Positions 46,628 through 58,596 of a stretch of 64,000 nucleotides of DNA are shown piece by piece; within the stretch, counting starts at the first letter, position 1; the number at the start of each line of letters is the position of its first letter. Both the position numbers and the translations under genes were made by a program. The notes beneath the pieces were generated by a model. It made no database searches. It saw only the letters and a program-made list of their open reading frames with translations, and was not told the DNA's origin. This DNA is from Narthecium ossifragum (lineage: Eukaryota > Streptophyta > Magnoliopsida > Dioscoreales > Nartheciaceae), in assembly GCA_963920575.1 (NCBI GenBank), contig OY986968.1:26232129-26296128 (forward strand). Reading direction: 5' to 3'.

Positions 46628-49345
46628 GTACATTATTACATTCTATACGATGGTGGGTTGGTTTTAATGGCCTTTAATTGGATCTCTCGATGGCACGGAG
46701 CTTGACACCATTCTTGAAGTTGAGGACAATCCCATACTGAAACTCCAGAGGGGACCCCATCTCCGGGGAGTGTCTGAAGGTGTACCTCCGGTAGAGATGG
46801 ATTACTGATAGCTTGATCTCTTGTAGCGAGAACTTCTGGTGCGGACACCAGAGCTAGTGGGCTAGCCAGACGAGTCTCGACTCGACGCAGACGAGCGGTC
46901 CAGTCTTTTTCCTTGTGAATAGATGATGGTTGAGTCTGGTTGGTTTACTTATTTTATTTGGAGTCCTTATTTGTTTTGTTTTCGAGTCTGTTTCTTAGTT
47001 ACTATTTGAGTCCGAGTCTGGTTCATGTAGTTGGTTGAGTCAGTTATGATTTCCTCCACTATATAAGGGGAAACTCTAGTGTTTTTGGACTATTGATGAT
47101 TATTGACGACGGCTAGATGCTGCTTCTTTCTTCTTCCCCCTTCTTCTTCTTCTTCTCCCCTAAGCTTCTTCTCATTCCTTTTCCCCTCTCCCTTCTATTT
47201 CATTATCTCTTGGTGTGGTCCTACATCAACTTTGGTATTCAGAGCTAGGTCCTTTTCATGTCCAACATAAACGATCAATCCCCGTGGCCTCGTTTTCCGT
47301 GATTCTATTATTATTACAATTATTTTTCTCTTTTTCCCGTTGCTGCATAGGTATATGTGAAAAAAAAAAAAGGTCGTGTTTGGCAGCAACAGAGGAAAAA
47401 AAAAAGAGCTTCCGACGAGACCCTCCTCTTCTTCCTCCTGAGACACTCTCTCTCTCGTCTTCCTTTTGAGAGGCGAGGCCCTCCTCGTCGGCGACAACGC
47501 CTCCTCGCCGGCGACGACGCCTCTTAGTCGGAAGGCCGTTCCCGGCCATTTCTTCCCGTCACCGTCCTTCTCTTTTCTCTCCCACCTTCTCTTCAACTCC
47601 CCTGTTTCCCCTTCTTCCGCTACCTTCTTTCTCTCCGGCAGCATCCGCCTCGTCGCCTTCATCACCACCACCACTTCTCGCCGGCGCCTCTACACCACCG
47701 TCAACGCACTGACGCTCTGCTATCGCCACCTTGCTCGGCAGCGACGTCCTTGGCCCAGATCCAGCGGATCGACTCCAAATCTCTCCTTCTCCGGCCGGTT
47801 CTACGCCTCTACCATCACCGACACTTCACCTTGGCCCAGATCGACACCAGAGACGACCTTCTCTGGCGCCGATCACGTCTTTGGCGACCTCCTACACCGA
47901 CGTCCTTGGCCCAGATCCGGCGGATCGACTCCAAATCTCTCCTTCTCCGGCCGGATCTACGCCTCTACCATCACCGACACTTCACCTTGGCCCAGATCGA
48001 CACCAGGGACGACCTTCTCCAACGCCGATCACGTCTTTGGCGACCTTCTCCGGCGCCTTCTTCCCCGATTTCGATCGCCACTCAGATCGGACTGACCCGA
48101 GAATCCCGTGATTCTCGGGATCTATGCTGGCTGGATTGGCAAATGTGGTTTAATTTGATTGTCAATCAGATCTTGTTTGGTTAATCAGATCAATATCCAA
48201 CAGTGTGATCAGACTCAATCTACCAATCTGACCGAGTTCCAGCAGCCCAACCAGATTCAGCCCAAACTCATCAGGATTCAGGTTAAGCCCAACCATCGAA
48301 TCAGAGGTCAGGATCATTTCATTGCTTATGATATTTTCTGATGCTTTAAAATTCATCAGTTATCGCTCCTGTGTGGCAACTTCTCCTTAATAGACTTCAA
48401 TCACCTTGCACCTTGAGCCCAAACAACTCATATTTGCATAGCTATATTTTCTTGAAGCACACATGCAATAACTTGAATACTGTCACAACAGACTTGCAAA
48501 TATCACATAATCGTCAATTTGACCTCTTTTGCCATGGTAGTCTACACCTTATATTTGAATTATTTGCTGAACTTTATGATCTCTCATATGGTTGCATGCA
48601 TTATTAGGTTTTGTTGAGCTCTCTTACTCTTGCTACGTAGGACATAACATTGCATATGTTATCATTGCATGCATCTTCGGAGTGGTCGTATCACTTCCTT
48701 TTCCAAATCCCAATCTGCGATGGAATCTGCCACAATGGACACATTATTAAAAGTCATCCAAGATTTACAACTAAGTGTTCACAATCTAACCCGACAAAGC
48801 ACGCGAACCAACGCTAGGCTAGGTGCACTTGAGGCCTCCCGCCATAGGAGGGATGATTAATGATGAAAGCTGCTGATTGCTGCCTCCTTCTTGTCTTACT
48901 CCTCTTCTCCTAGCTTCTTCTCTCCCTCTCAAAGCTTCTTCTCTCTTTCTTAAAGCTTCACCTCTCTTTCTCCTCTTCTTCTGATGTGGCCGATGCAAGC
49001 CCGAGGCCCAATTCCGAATGGGATGTGCGCGTAAGGGTGCCTTCGCTTCTCTTCTTCGTATGCCGGGTCGAACCTCTCGGGAGTAAAGGCGTGGGGCTCA
49101 GGGAAGTGCTTGGGGTCCTTCGCCAGCACTCCCGGTGCCATCCATACCCAGGTGCCTTGCAAAGAGAAATTAATACACAATATTACACCTTAACTAGAGT
49201 AACCAAGCAATAAGGAGTTCCCTTGCTAGCTACCTTTGGGAGGACATAGCCTCCAATTTCAACTTGTTGATTTGTTTCTCTTGCTATTAATGGCGAAACA
49301 GTATAAAACCTCATTGTTTCTTTGAGGACCTGCACTTAAAAATAC
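46628..49345 (-). pseudogene. Duplicate of MAX1 last two exons, split by an LTR element
   Basis: Bases 46628-46839 match 53205-53416 (end of last exon and 3' flank), and 48990-49345 match 53417-53770 (rest of last exon, intron and exon 4). Coding match is nearly identical ([20 protein letters not shown]). The break falls directly after the heme-binding [10 protein letters not shown], where about 2.15 kb of another element is inserted. The upstream exons are absent, so this copy cannot make a P450. Confidence 0.9.
46840..48989 (+). mobile_element. LTR-type element inserted in the MAX1 duplicate
   Basis: The insert starts TGCGGACACC and has a TATA region (CACTATATAAGGGG, about 47058), a CT-rich transcript start and an LTR-like end near CTACATCA (47228). 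TTTGGTATTCAGAGC follows, close to the tRNA-Met primer site with one extra base. Flanks TCTGG and TGTGG could be a 5-bp duplication with a mismatch. The interior has a 156-bp tandem duplication (from 47746 and 47902) and a 63-codon ORF beginning MHLRSGRITSFSKSQ (48669-48860). No protease, integrase or RT and no second LTR are found. Confidence 0.55.
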
Positions 49346-49427
49346 ATTTTCATCTGACTGATCATTTTTATCTTTCTGATCATTTTCATCTTTATGTTCA
49401 TTTTCATGTTTGTAATCCATTTTCAAA

Positions 49428-50378
49428 TTTTTTGGGGGCGGTCAAGCGGATCCTCAAGGCGAGGTGCTGTTTCTAGTAGCCGACAGGCAATAGTGAGCAC
49501 CCATACAGAACTCTCTCGCTCTCGCACCACAGAAGCTAGCCCGGGTACTTTCCGTAGAGTTTCAGGTGCTCAAACAAGTTCTCCCATTGCATCTGCAGAG
49601 CCCAACTGCTCTTCTTCCAGTAGGCATCCATCTAGCATAAAGAATTATGAGTCTACTTTGACAGTCTTAACTTTGACGACGATGACAAGCCTCAGCACTA
49701 GAGTTTGCTGAGTTCATGCAGCACTCTTTTTTTTCCCTCATAGTAGTTTGTACAGTTCTTCAATCTGGGAGTAGAAATACATGTCGAAATGCTCATTACC
49801 CTTGGGTATTACTTGAAGAAATTGGTTTAAGCAACTGGAAAAATGCCGCTTCAGGAATTAGTCTGCTTTGAAGATGAAATGCAATAAGCAAAATTGAGTA
49901 GGTGAGGAGTGGGCTGTGGACGGAGTGAAATGGAGATCTGAGGTTGAAGAGGCCAAAGACATGCCAAGGCTGTGTTCATACATGTGTTGAGATATCCCAG
50001 GGTGCTCCTCATTTGTTTTATATCAAACTGTTCTGTATACTTATTCATCTTTCCCCTTAATTTGCATGACCACAGCTTGCTGGTTTCTCCATAAGCATTT
50101 GTTGCTGTTTACCACTTGGATATGTGTATCACATGTATCGATCGAGTTCCGTTTTGGTTTCGTACTCTTTCAAACTATAAAGTTCAAAAGTTATGAATGA
50201 TTGTTCACTTTGGTTCAATATGAATCAAATAGAGCTTGCGCCTTTCAGTGTATCGTGTGTAGATGTTTTTCCTTGTGTCTTGGACTGCTAAAATGTACGA
50301 GGCCTACCTGCTCTGGCGGATGGATGTGCTACTCATTTATGGCATTTAAAAGAATTAATGTAGCTAGACCATTCTGAG
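49428..50378 (+). pseudogene. Copy of the casein kinase last exon and 3' flank
   Basis: Matches about 11543-12530 of the casein kinase gene with few changes ([35 protein letters not shown]). About 10 bases are lost after YEST, which shifts the frame before FDDDD. The splice acceptor and all upstream exons are absent. The retained, uninterrupted 3' flank with no poly-A tail indicates DNA-level copying. Confidence 0.92.
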
Positions 50379-50382
50379 ATTT

Positions 50383-53202
50383 TGCTATGCTTTATTATTA
50401 ATTTTAATCATAGCTATTTCCCGATAACGTGAATATTGAATTTAATTAATGTAGCCTAGACCATTCTGAGAAATAAATTTTGCTATGCTTTATTATTATT
50501 TTTAATCATTGTTATTTCCCGATAAGGTGAATATTGAATTTAAGGATGGAGTGAGTAAGGTTGAACCCAATACCTTTGCTCCGATACCATGTGAGACACT
50601 CTAACGAAAAATCTGATTCTTTTGAAATATTCTGTGGAACCATTCGACAAAAAATTAAGCACACAAATCAACCAGCACAAAACTTATTCTTTACATCACG
50701 GAAATTGACCCATTGATCATTCACACCAGCGTCGCAGTACCTCCCAAAGCTTCTTCAAATTGTCAATGGAGGTCAATTGCCCAGAAAACCAACCGAGCAA
50801 GACATTTCCTGATGAGAAAAAAATAAAATTAATATGTCAATAAAAAAACAAATATAAAAATGAGAAATAATAATATCAACAACTTACTCGCTCCCCATTT
50901 GGGGGCGTCGATTTTTCTTTCGACATCGTGAAACCTCATATTCATCTCACCGCGAAGATCATCAAACATCTTTTCGTGCTGAAATTAATGAAGCAAACTT
51001 TTAGACAACTAAATAATTTACATAAATCAGCCAAGAACTGCAAGCTTTTGTTTTTCCTAAATGCACACTGTTGAATTTTGCTATGCTTTATTATTATTTT
51101 TAATCATTGTTATGTCCCGATCAGGTGAATATTGAATTTAAGCTTGGAGGGAGTAAGGTTTGAACCCAAGACCTTTGCTCCGATACCATGTGAGACACTC
51201 TAACGAAAAATATGATTCTTGTGAAATATTATGTGGTACCATTCGACAACAAATTAAACACAAAATCAACCAGCACAAAACTTATGCTTTACATCATGGC
51301 AATTCACCCATTGATCATTCCCACCAGCGTCGTGATACCTCCCAGAGCTTATTCAAATTGTCAATGGAGGTCAATTGCCCAGAAAACCAACCGAGGAATA
51401 CATTTCCTGATTAGAAAAAAAAATAAAATTAATATGTCAATAAAAAAATAAATACAAAAATGAGAAATAATAATATCAATAACTTACTCGCTCCCCATTT
51501 GGGGGCGTCGATTTTTCTTTCGACACCGTGAAACCTCATATTCATCTCACCGCGAAGATCATCAAACATCTTTTCGAACTGAAATTAATGAAGCAAACTT
51601 TTAGACAACTAAATCATTTACATAAATCAGCCAAGAACTTGCAAGCTTTTGTTCTTCCTAAATGCACACTGTTGAATTTTGCTATGCTTTATTATTATTT
51701 TTAATCATTGTTATGTCCCGATCAGGTGAATATTGAATTTAAGGTTGGAGGGAGTAAGGTTTGAACCGACGACCTTTGCTCCGATACCATGTGAGACACT
51801 CTAACGAAAAATCTGATCCTTGTGAAATATTCTGTGGTACCATTCGACAGCAAATTAAACACACAAATCAACCAGCACAAAACTTATGCTTTACATCATG
51901 AATGGAGGTCAATTGCCCAGAAAACCAACCGAGGAAGACATTTCCTGATGAGAAAAAAAATAAAATTAATATGTCAATAAAAAAACAAATACAAAAATAA
52001 GAAATAATAATATCAATAACTTACTCGCTCCCCATTTGGGGGCGTCGGTTTTTCTTTCGACACCGTGAAATCTCATATTCATGTCACCGCGAAGATCATC
52101 AAACATCTTTTCGAGCTGAAATTAATGAAGCAAACTTTTAGACAACTAAATCATTTACATAAATCAGCCAAGAATTTGAAAACTTTTGTTTTTCCTAAAT
52201 GCACACTGTTGAATTTTGCTATGCTTTATTATTATTTTTAATCATTGTTATGTCCCGATAAAGTGAATATTGAATTTAAGGTTGGAGGGACTAAGTTTTG
52301 AACCCAAGACCTTTGCTCCGATACCATGTGAGACAGTCTAACAAAAATCTGATCCTTGTGAAATATTTTGTGGTACCATTTGACAGTAAATTAAACACAC
52401 AAATCAACTAGCACAAAACTTATTCTTTAATTCCCACCAGCGTCGTGGTACCTCCCAGAGCTCATTCAAATTTTCAATGGAGGTCAATTGCCATAACACC
52501 AACCGAGAAACACATTTCCTGATGAGAAAAAAAATAAAATTAATATGTCAATAAAAAAACAAATACAAATATGAGAAATAATAATATCAATAACTTACTC
52601 GCTCTCCATTTGGGGGCGTCGATTTTTCTTTCGATGCCGTCAAACCTCATGTTCATCTCACCGCGAAGATCATCAAACATCTTTTCGAACTGAAATTAAT
52701 GAAACAAACTTTTATACAGCTAAATCATTTACATAAATAAGCCAAGAACTTGTAAGCTTTTGTTTTTCCTAAATGCACGCAGATGAATTTTGCTATGCTT
52801 TATTATTATTTTTAATCATTGCTATTTCCCGATAAGGTGAATATTGAATTTAAGGTTGGAGGGAATAAGGTTTGAACCCAAGACCTTTGCTCCGATACCA
52901 TGTGAAACACTCTAACGAAAAATCTGATCCTTGTCAAATATTCTGTGGAACCATTAAACAGCAAATTAAGCACACAAATCAATCAGCACAAAACTTATGC
53001 TTTACATCACGGCAATTCACCCATTAATCATTCCCATCAACGTCGTGTTACCTCCCAGAGCTTCTTCAAATTGTCAATGGAGGTCAATTGCCCATAAGAC
53101 CAACCGAGAAACACATTTCCTGATGAGAAAAAAAAATAAAATTAATATGTCAATAAGAAAACAAATACAAAAATGAGAAATAATAATATCAATAACTTAC
53201 AT
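50383..53202 (-). repeat. 590-bp repeat family, second block (about five units)
   Basis: Unit starts (TTTTGCTATGCTTTATTATT) are near 50383 (short false start), 50484, 51072, 51673, 52209 and 52788; spacings are 588, 601, 536 (a deletion) and 579. Each unit carries, on the minus strand, exon-like segment 1, donor GTAAGT, a short AT-rich intron-like stretch, acceptor and segment 2, then the remnant LTR end plus TGGTATCGGAGC. The last unit stops at 53202 where the MAX1 3' flank begins, so it lacks segment 1. Confidence 0.88.
51315..51578 (-). CDS. Hypothetical two-exon small ORF of the 590-bp repeat
   Basis: Best-preserved example of the repeated unit. Segment 1 (51488-51578) follows AATTTCAG and reads MFDDLRGEMNMRF then VERKIDAPKWGA before donor GTAAGT. 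Segment 2 (51315-51406) follows TAATCAG and reads NVFLGWFSGQLTSIDNL, then KLWEV and RRWWE and a stop. Joined, the frame is open: 57 residues from the Met. A neighbouring copy (about 50715-50976) is also open. The N-terminal half is charged with a heptad-like pattern (possible coiled coil) and the C-terminal half is Trp-rich. The family is not recognised. It may be exons of a larger gene trapped in a repeat, so the start codon is uncertain. Confidence 0.3.
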
Positions 53203-53251
53203 TATTACATTATATACATAGAAGAAGATGGTGGGTTGGTTTTAATGGCCT

Positions 53252-55187
53252 TTAATTGGATCTCTCGATGGCACGGAGCTTGACACCATTCTTGAAGTTG
53301 AGGACAATCCCATACTGAAACTCCAGAGGGGACCCCATCTCCGGGGAGTGTCTGAAGGTGTACCTCCGGTAGAGATGGATTACTGATAGCTTGATCTCTT
53401 GTAGCGAGAACTTCTGGCCGATGCAAGCCCGAGGCCCAATTCCGAATGGGATGTGCGCGTAAGGGTGCCTTCGCTTCTCTTCTTCGCACGCCGGGTCGAA
53501 CCTCTCGGGAGTAAAGGCGTGGGGCTCTGGGAAGTGCTTGGGGTCCTTCGCCAGCACTCCCGGTGCCATCCATACCCAGGTGCCCTGCAAAGAGAAATTA
53601 ATACACAATATTACACCTTAACTAGAGTAACCAAGCAATAAGGAGTTCCCTTGCTAGCTACCTTTGGGAGGACATAGCCTCCAATTTCAACTTGTTGATT
53701 TGTTTCTCTTGCTATTAATGGCGAAACAGTATAAAACCTCATTGCTTCTTTGATGACCTGCACTTAAAAAAAAAAAGACACTAATCATGTCATTAAGTGG
53801 TGGACATGGAGGCAGAAGAGGCCAATGAATTGCTTACCTGATCAAGATAAGGGAATTCGTTCTGAAGATTATGGGCATCAGGCATGAGATCAGGAGGGCC
53901 AAACCTGTCGATTTCTTGTACCAGTTTCTTTTCGACGTTTTGATGCATAGAAACCAGATATAGAATAGAGCACAGAGTGAAAGAAGTAGTCGTGGAGCCA
54001 GCTAGAAGGTGTTCATAAGTGAGTGCACTGATATAGTCAGCAGTGAAGAGTTCTCTCGACAATCCTCCATCGAACTCCCTTGCATTCAGTATGGCAGACA
54101 AGAAGTCCTTGGATCCTCTGTTCTTCTCGCGAGCTCTGTTTGCAACTATGTCGTCAACTCGTTTTCTCAGCTTGAGGTTAGTCTCGTCTATCTTATAGTC
54201 TCCGGTTCCCGGAATTCTCCTCAGTAGCTGCCTGACGGGCTCTTGTAGGACTGGGATCAGTAGTCCTAGAATTATAGAGAGAGACCCAGAAAGGTCCATC
54301 TTGAGGGAGGTGGTGGAGTATATGTGTTCCTTGACGAAGGCTGAGACTTCGTTGTCGTCGCTGTTGCTGTGGCTATCAACTTTGTGAGGCAAAGTCTGTT
54401 TCAAGAGGCCGAAGTCGACACCGAAGGCGGCTTGCCCGATTACATCAGTGGCCAGTTTGAGGGAGAGATCGGAGAAGGTGATGTCCTCGGAGACGCTGTT
54501 TGTTGCGGCTTCTATGTAAGATTGCATGACAGGGATGAGGCTGGCAAGGTATGAAGGCTGGTAGAAGGAAATTATAGTGTTTCTCATGGCCGACCACCTT
54601 GAGTAATCCCTGCAGAATTATATATATATGTTGGCCCTTGTGGTATTTAATTTCTCGACGTGTTTTAGTACAAGATTCTCAGTGCTCCAAATATATAACC
54701 TTGTGAAGAAGAGGCCCTTTTGATGGAGAGGGGATCCAGATATGGGAGAAGGCAGGCTTCTATTGCAAATGCTCTTGAACTTCTTGATTCCTACTTCTCT
54801 GCATAGATCTGGGTCTGCAACTATCACTATTGGCTGCCTCCCCATGTGGAACCTGTATCAAAACCTTAGATTATATACATACGTATGCTATATATGGATT
54901 TATCCAAGGAAATATTTTAAAGGGTTCAGCAAGCATGCTTACCTGAACATGGGGCCATACTTGTTAGCCAAGTCTCTGAAGACATCTGGCCCATGCTTGG
55001 CCATCAAGTGGAGGTGCCCTATTACAGGGGCGGTGGGAGGCCCTGGCACCTTCCTCACCCTCCAGTATGGTTCATAGAAGTACAACAAGAAGCCAACCAA
55101 CATGGCCACCAAAGTCAGGAGACAGGGAGCACATGTCCTTAGTAGGAGCATCCCACTCTCCACAAACCCTCCTAAACTTACAGCCAT
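53252..55187 (-). CDS. MAX1: Cytochrome P450 CYP711A (MAX1-type, strigolactone biosynthesis)
   Basis: Complete 5-exon gene: 54943-55187, 54700-54852, 53838-54609, 53662-53757, 53252-53584; 532 residues, phases consistent. ER-anchored P450; CYP711A enzymes oxidise carlactone to carlactonoic acid and further strigolactones. An N-terminal membrane helix (about residues 15-40) precedes the Pro-rich hinge [14 protein letters not shown]-helix AGSTTTS at 336-342, ExxR EAMR at 394-397, PERFDP, and heme loop [10 protein letters not shown] at 469-478 with Cys476. Family-typical phrases are [48 protein letters not shown] and RFYTVSP. Start chosen at 55187, since the longer frame upstream (to 55274) lacks family residues. 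The 3' end abuts the 590-bp repeat array, and its last exons exist as a broken copy at 46.6-49.3 kb. Confidence 0.95.
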
Positions 55188-55274
55188 AAAATGAAGTCCT
55201 GAGAGTTTGAGCGAGAGCAGGGAGATTTTATAGGAGAAGTTGCGATCATCACTAGCCTCATTTGATGATGGCAA

Positions 55275-56803
55275 GTTTGAACAATAAAATTATGTCACAA
55301 AGTTGGTAATTGAAAGGATGAATAGTTTCATCAACAATCAAGCACCGTTAGAGGTGGGCGGTTGGTGAGGTGATTTCTAAAGGACCATTAATGGAGACTC
55401 CTGTTGAGTTTGGCCAGCCAGTATATATAGAGTCCTTTCTTTGTCTATATACCCACCTCGGATGGTGGTAAGCAACGCTGCAAGGTGGCTTGGCTGATTA
55501 GTTGGCCCGTCGTTCGGGTACATGACTCCTATAGGTAGCCACGTGTACCGCATTGGGCTATAAGCACGCCCGGCGACTTGGTGGGTCTGCCGGTAGACCC
55601 GAGTCCATTCCAATAGAAAATAGAATAGGTCCCGATGGGCCAATGGCTTGCAGCTTTCTCTTAATTTATGATAGTTTTGAATTTTCATCATAAAACGCAA
55701 TTTTTGTTTTTTTCACTCATTGAAGTAAGCCCTCATTACTTTTATATAAATGAGAACCCAAACGATTCTAAAGTATACAAATAAAAAAAAAGTAACATTT
55801 AATATGCAAATTTGGCTATTTGCTTGACATGACACCAGAGCAAAAAAAATTATTGCCTTCCACTTGATGCAACTTGGACCGGCTTACATCGGCATCAAGT
55901 ACTTTTTATAAGTTACTAAAATGAAAAAACATTTGTCTACATGACCACATTGCACATGCCACATGCCACCACGAATTGTTAGTGAGATACTGAATCTTTA
56001 TTCTATTCCATCAGTAGTCCACTGGGCTATATCAATTGATCGGTATCTCACTATCGATTCGATGTGCATTCTATTAATAGTGAGATATCGATCTATTGAT
56101 TTAATACATCGATAGTGAAATATCGATGGACTAAAATAAAAATTCGATATCTCACTAGTGATTCATGACATGTGCAATGGACATGTCATGTAGCCGTGAC
56201 TCGAGATTAAAAACCCTTTACTTCTGCCACAGAAGTCAAGAATCGTGATATGATTAGCATCAACTTTTCAATCTAATTAATACCATGGAAGTATCTGTTT
56301 ATATAATCTGATCAATTGGTCTACACTAATTACTGACATATTATACAATTATATATCTAATCTATAAGTCTTAACCTGCCGACGAACATGGCGATTGCAC
56401 ATGACCGGAATACAATACCATAAACAAGAGAATAACTTTGCTGCGAATGATGAGTTTTCCTATGAATTCTCTGTTGAACAAGTAAATCTGGGCTAGCTTT
56501 GGCAAGCTTTTCTTGCTAAGTTATCAATTTGATAGAAGACAGCTCTCAATCAAAAAGTTTCCTTTCACCATGATTACAATAGTAGATGTCCTAATTCACA
56601 GGGATGGCACTGATGAGGATGATGCACAGTGGATACAAATGATAGCAGCAATCCATAGCAGTCACGCCATCGCCTTTTAGCTAGGCAAGAACAGGCGTGG
56701 CCCCATGAACTCAGTACCGATTCATGTCCCATTCCTGGCTATCAGTCATCATCACCAGTCTCTCTCTCTATGCTCACATGCTTTTAGAATCTACAAATAT
56801 ACC
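55275..56803. other. MAX1 upstream region with a foldback element
   Basis: Presumed MAX1 promoter (minus strand) with no gene. A foldback repeat at about 55930-56215 is composed of GTGAGATATCGATGGACTA-like phrases in both orientations, with ends such as TGCACATGCCACATG and GTGCAATGGACATGTCATG; it is a diverged relative of 28830-29190. The rest is AT-rich and featureless. Confidence 0.5.
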
Positions 56804-57003
56804 NNNNNNNNNNNNNNNNNNNNNNNNNNNNNNNNNNNNNNNNNNNNNNNNNNNNNNNNNNNNNNNNNNNNNNNNNNNNNNNNNNNNNNNNNNNNNNNNN
56901 NNNNNNNNNNNNNNNNNNNNNNNNNNNNNNNNNNNNNNNNNNNNNNNNNNNNNNNNNNNNNNNNNNNNNNNNNNNNNNNNNNNNNNNNNNNNNNNNNNNN
57001 NNN
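56804..57003. other. Assembly gap
   Basis: 200 N bases, a round number that suggests a scaffold gap of unknown true size. It borders the AT-rich palindromic repeat on its right, the likely cause of the break. Confidence 0.99.
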
Positions 57004-57009
57004 GAATCA

Positions 57010-57740
57010 CAACACTCATGCTCCCATTTTAACATTGATAAAAATGGGAATTCCATTTTTATCATTGATAATTCCCATTTTTATCAATGTTAAAAATGAG
57101 AACCAAAAAGTCATGCATCCCATTTTTATCATTGAATAGGGAAAAATCGGCAAAAAAAGGAAAAGTTAGAAAAATATGAAAAATTATGGGAAAGTGAAAA
57201 TGATAAATGAGAATAATAATATTAACAAAATGACAAAAATGGATAAAAATGAAAAAATGTGGGATATTATTCTCATTTTTATCATTCCGAGAAAGATAAA
57301 AATGAATTTTTATCATTCCGAGAAAGACAAATATGAATTTTTATCATTCCGAGAAAGATAAAAATGAATTTTTATCATTCCGAGAATGAGAAAAATTCCA
57401 AGAATTTCATTTTTATCATTTCGAGAATGCATTTTTACCATTCCGAGAATAAATTTTTATCATTTTTATCTTTGATAAAAATGGGAATCATAGTACTCAT
57501 GCATCCCATTTTTATCATTGGTAAAAAAAGGAACCAAAAGTTCGTGCATTTCATTTTTATCATTGATAAAAATGGGAATCACATCACTCATGCATCCCAT
57601 TTTTATCATTGATGAAAATGAGAACAAAAAAGTCATGCATTCCATTTTTATCATTGATAAAAATGAGAATGCCATTTTCATCATTGATAAAAATGAGAAT
57701 AAAAGTCATTCATCCCATTTTTATCATTCCGAGAATGATG
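57010..57740. repeat. AT-rich palindromic repeat array (TTTTTATCATTGATAAAAATG)
   Basis: Dozens of copies of TTTTTATCATTGATAAAAA (self-complementary) and CATTTTTATCATTCCGAGAA, with spacer phrases such as ACTCATGCATCCC recurring every 60-70 bases. Open frames with FYHS/NDKN repeats are products of the repeat. Confidence 0.85.
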
Positions 57741-57759
57741 AGAAAAAAAATGAAAGAGA

Positions 57760-58490
57760 AAAAAAATGCTGGATCCGACCACTGAGGTTCGCCGGAGGTC
57801 GATCGCTGGCAAGTAGGCCTCGTCGGAGGTTGGGATAAGTGGAACAGAGGTCGTGGGTGGCTAGTGAGTCAATCCAGTGGGATGGATCGAGGCGATGGGT
57901 GGCGAAAACATCGGATCCGAGAGGTCGAACAGCGGCAGTGCTCTTGGAGAAGAAGAGTCGCCGGGAATGGAGGAATGAGGGGTTGGGAATGAAAGGGGAG
58001 GCAAGATATGAGATTAGATGTGATCGGGAGGGCTAGGGGCGGTGGTTTTATGTGGAAGCGGCACCGGAACCGAGAGAGGGTTGGAGCTCGATATGGGTTT
58101 TGTGGAGGAGGGAGGTTGTGGAGGTCAGAATAGCGTCGTGGCTGCGTCGGGGTTGCCGAAAACGATGGAGGAGCCAGATTCCGACGATGTCCGCCGAGTG
58201 TGGGGTAGCTCCGAGGTCATCGGGGCTGAGGAAGGAGATGGTAGCTAGTGTATGAGGGAGGATGAGCCCGTCGGAGGTAGAGATGGGGTGGTTGCGACCG
58301 GCTTTGCCGGAGCAACAGCGACGGGCCACGGTGGCGTGGGTCGCCAGAATCGATGGAGGAGCGCACGCTTGTGGGGCGAGCACACGTCGATCACTGGAAA
58401 CGATGGAGGAAAAGGCATTTATGTCTTTTTGTCATGTTGCTTGGGTTTCATGGCTTATCAAAACTCCGGATGGGCTTAATAACAAATAGG
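57760..58490. other. GC-rich segment without recognisable gene
   Basis: Abrupt change to GC-rich, CG-rich DNA directly after the AT-rich array. Several frames are open but none shows family residues, and codon choice looks random. It may be a captured gene piece or part of a transposon; not assigned. Confidence 0.3.
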
Positions 58491-58596
58491 GGGTTCAATT
58501 TGGACTTCTGACCTTATACCCCTTAATTAAATTTTTATTTTTATTTTTACATGAATATGAGTATAAAAATAAATACTTTTATGTTATTGCATCACG

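Noticed and set aside
47466..48184. Three overlapping plus-strand frames up to 209 codons, each with an internal duplication
   Set aside because: All three frames are open because of CT/CG-rich composition and a 156-bp duplication. None has recognisable domains, so no gene is called.
48950..49180. Complete P450 C-terminal exon at 49 kb as a second MAX1 gene
   Set aside because: Only the last two exons are present and an insertion follows the heme motif; annotated as a pseudogene.
56705..57139. Open frames running through the N gap
   Set aside because: They exist only because undefined bases contain no stops.
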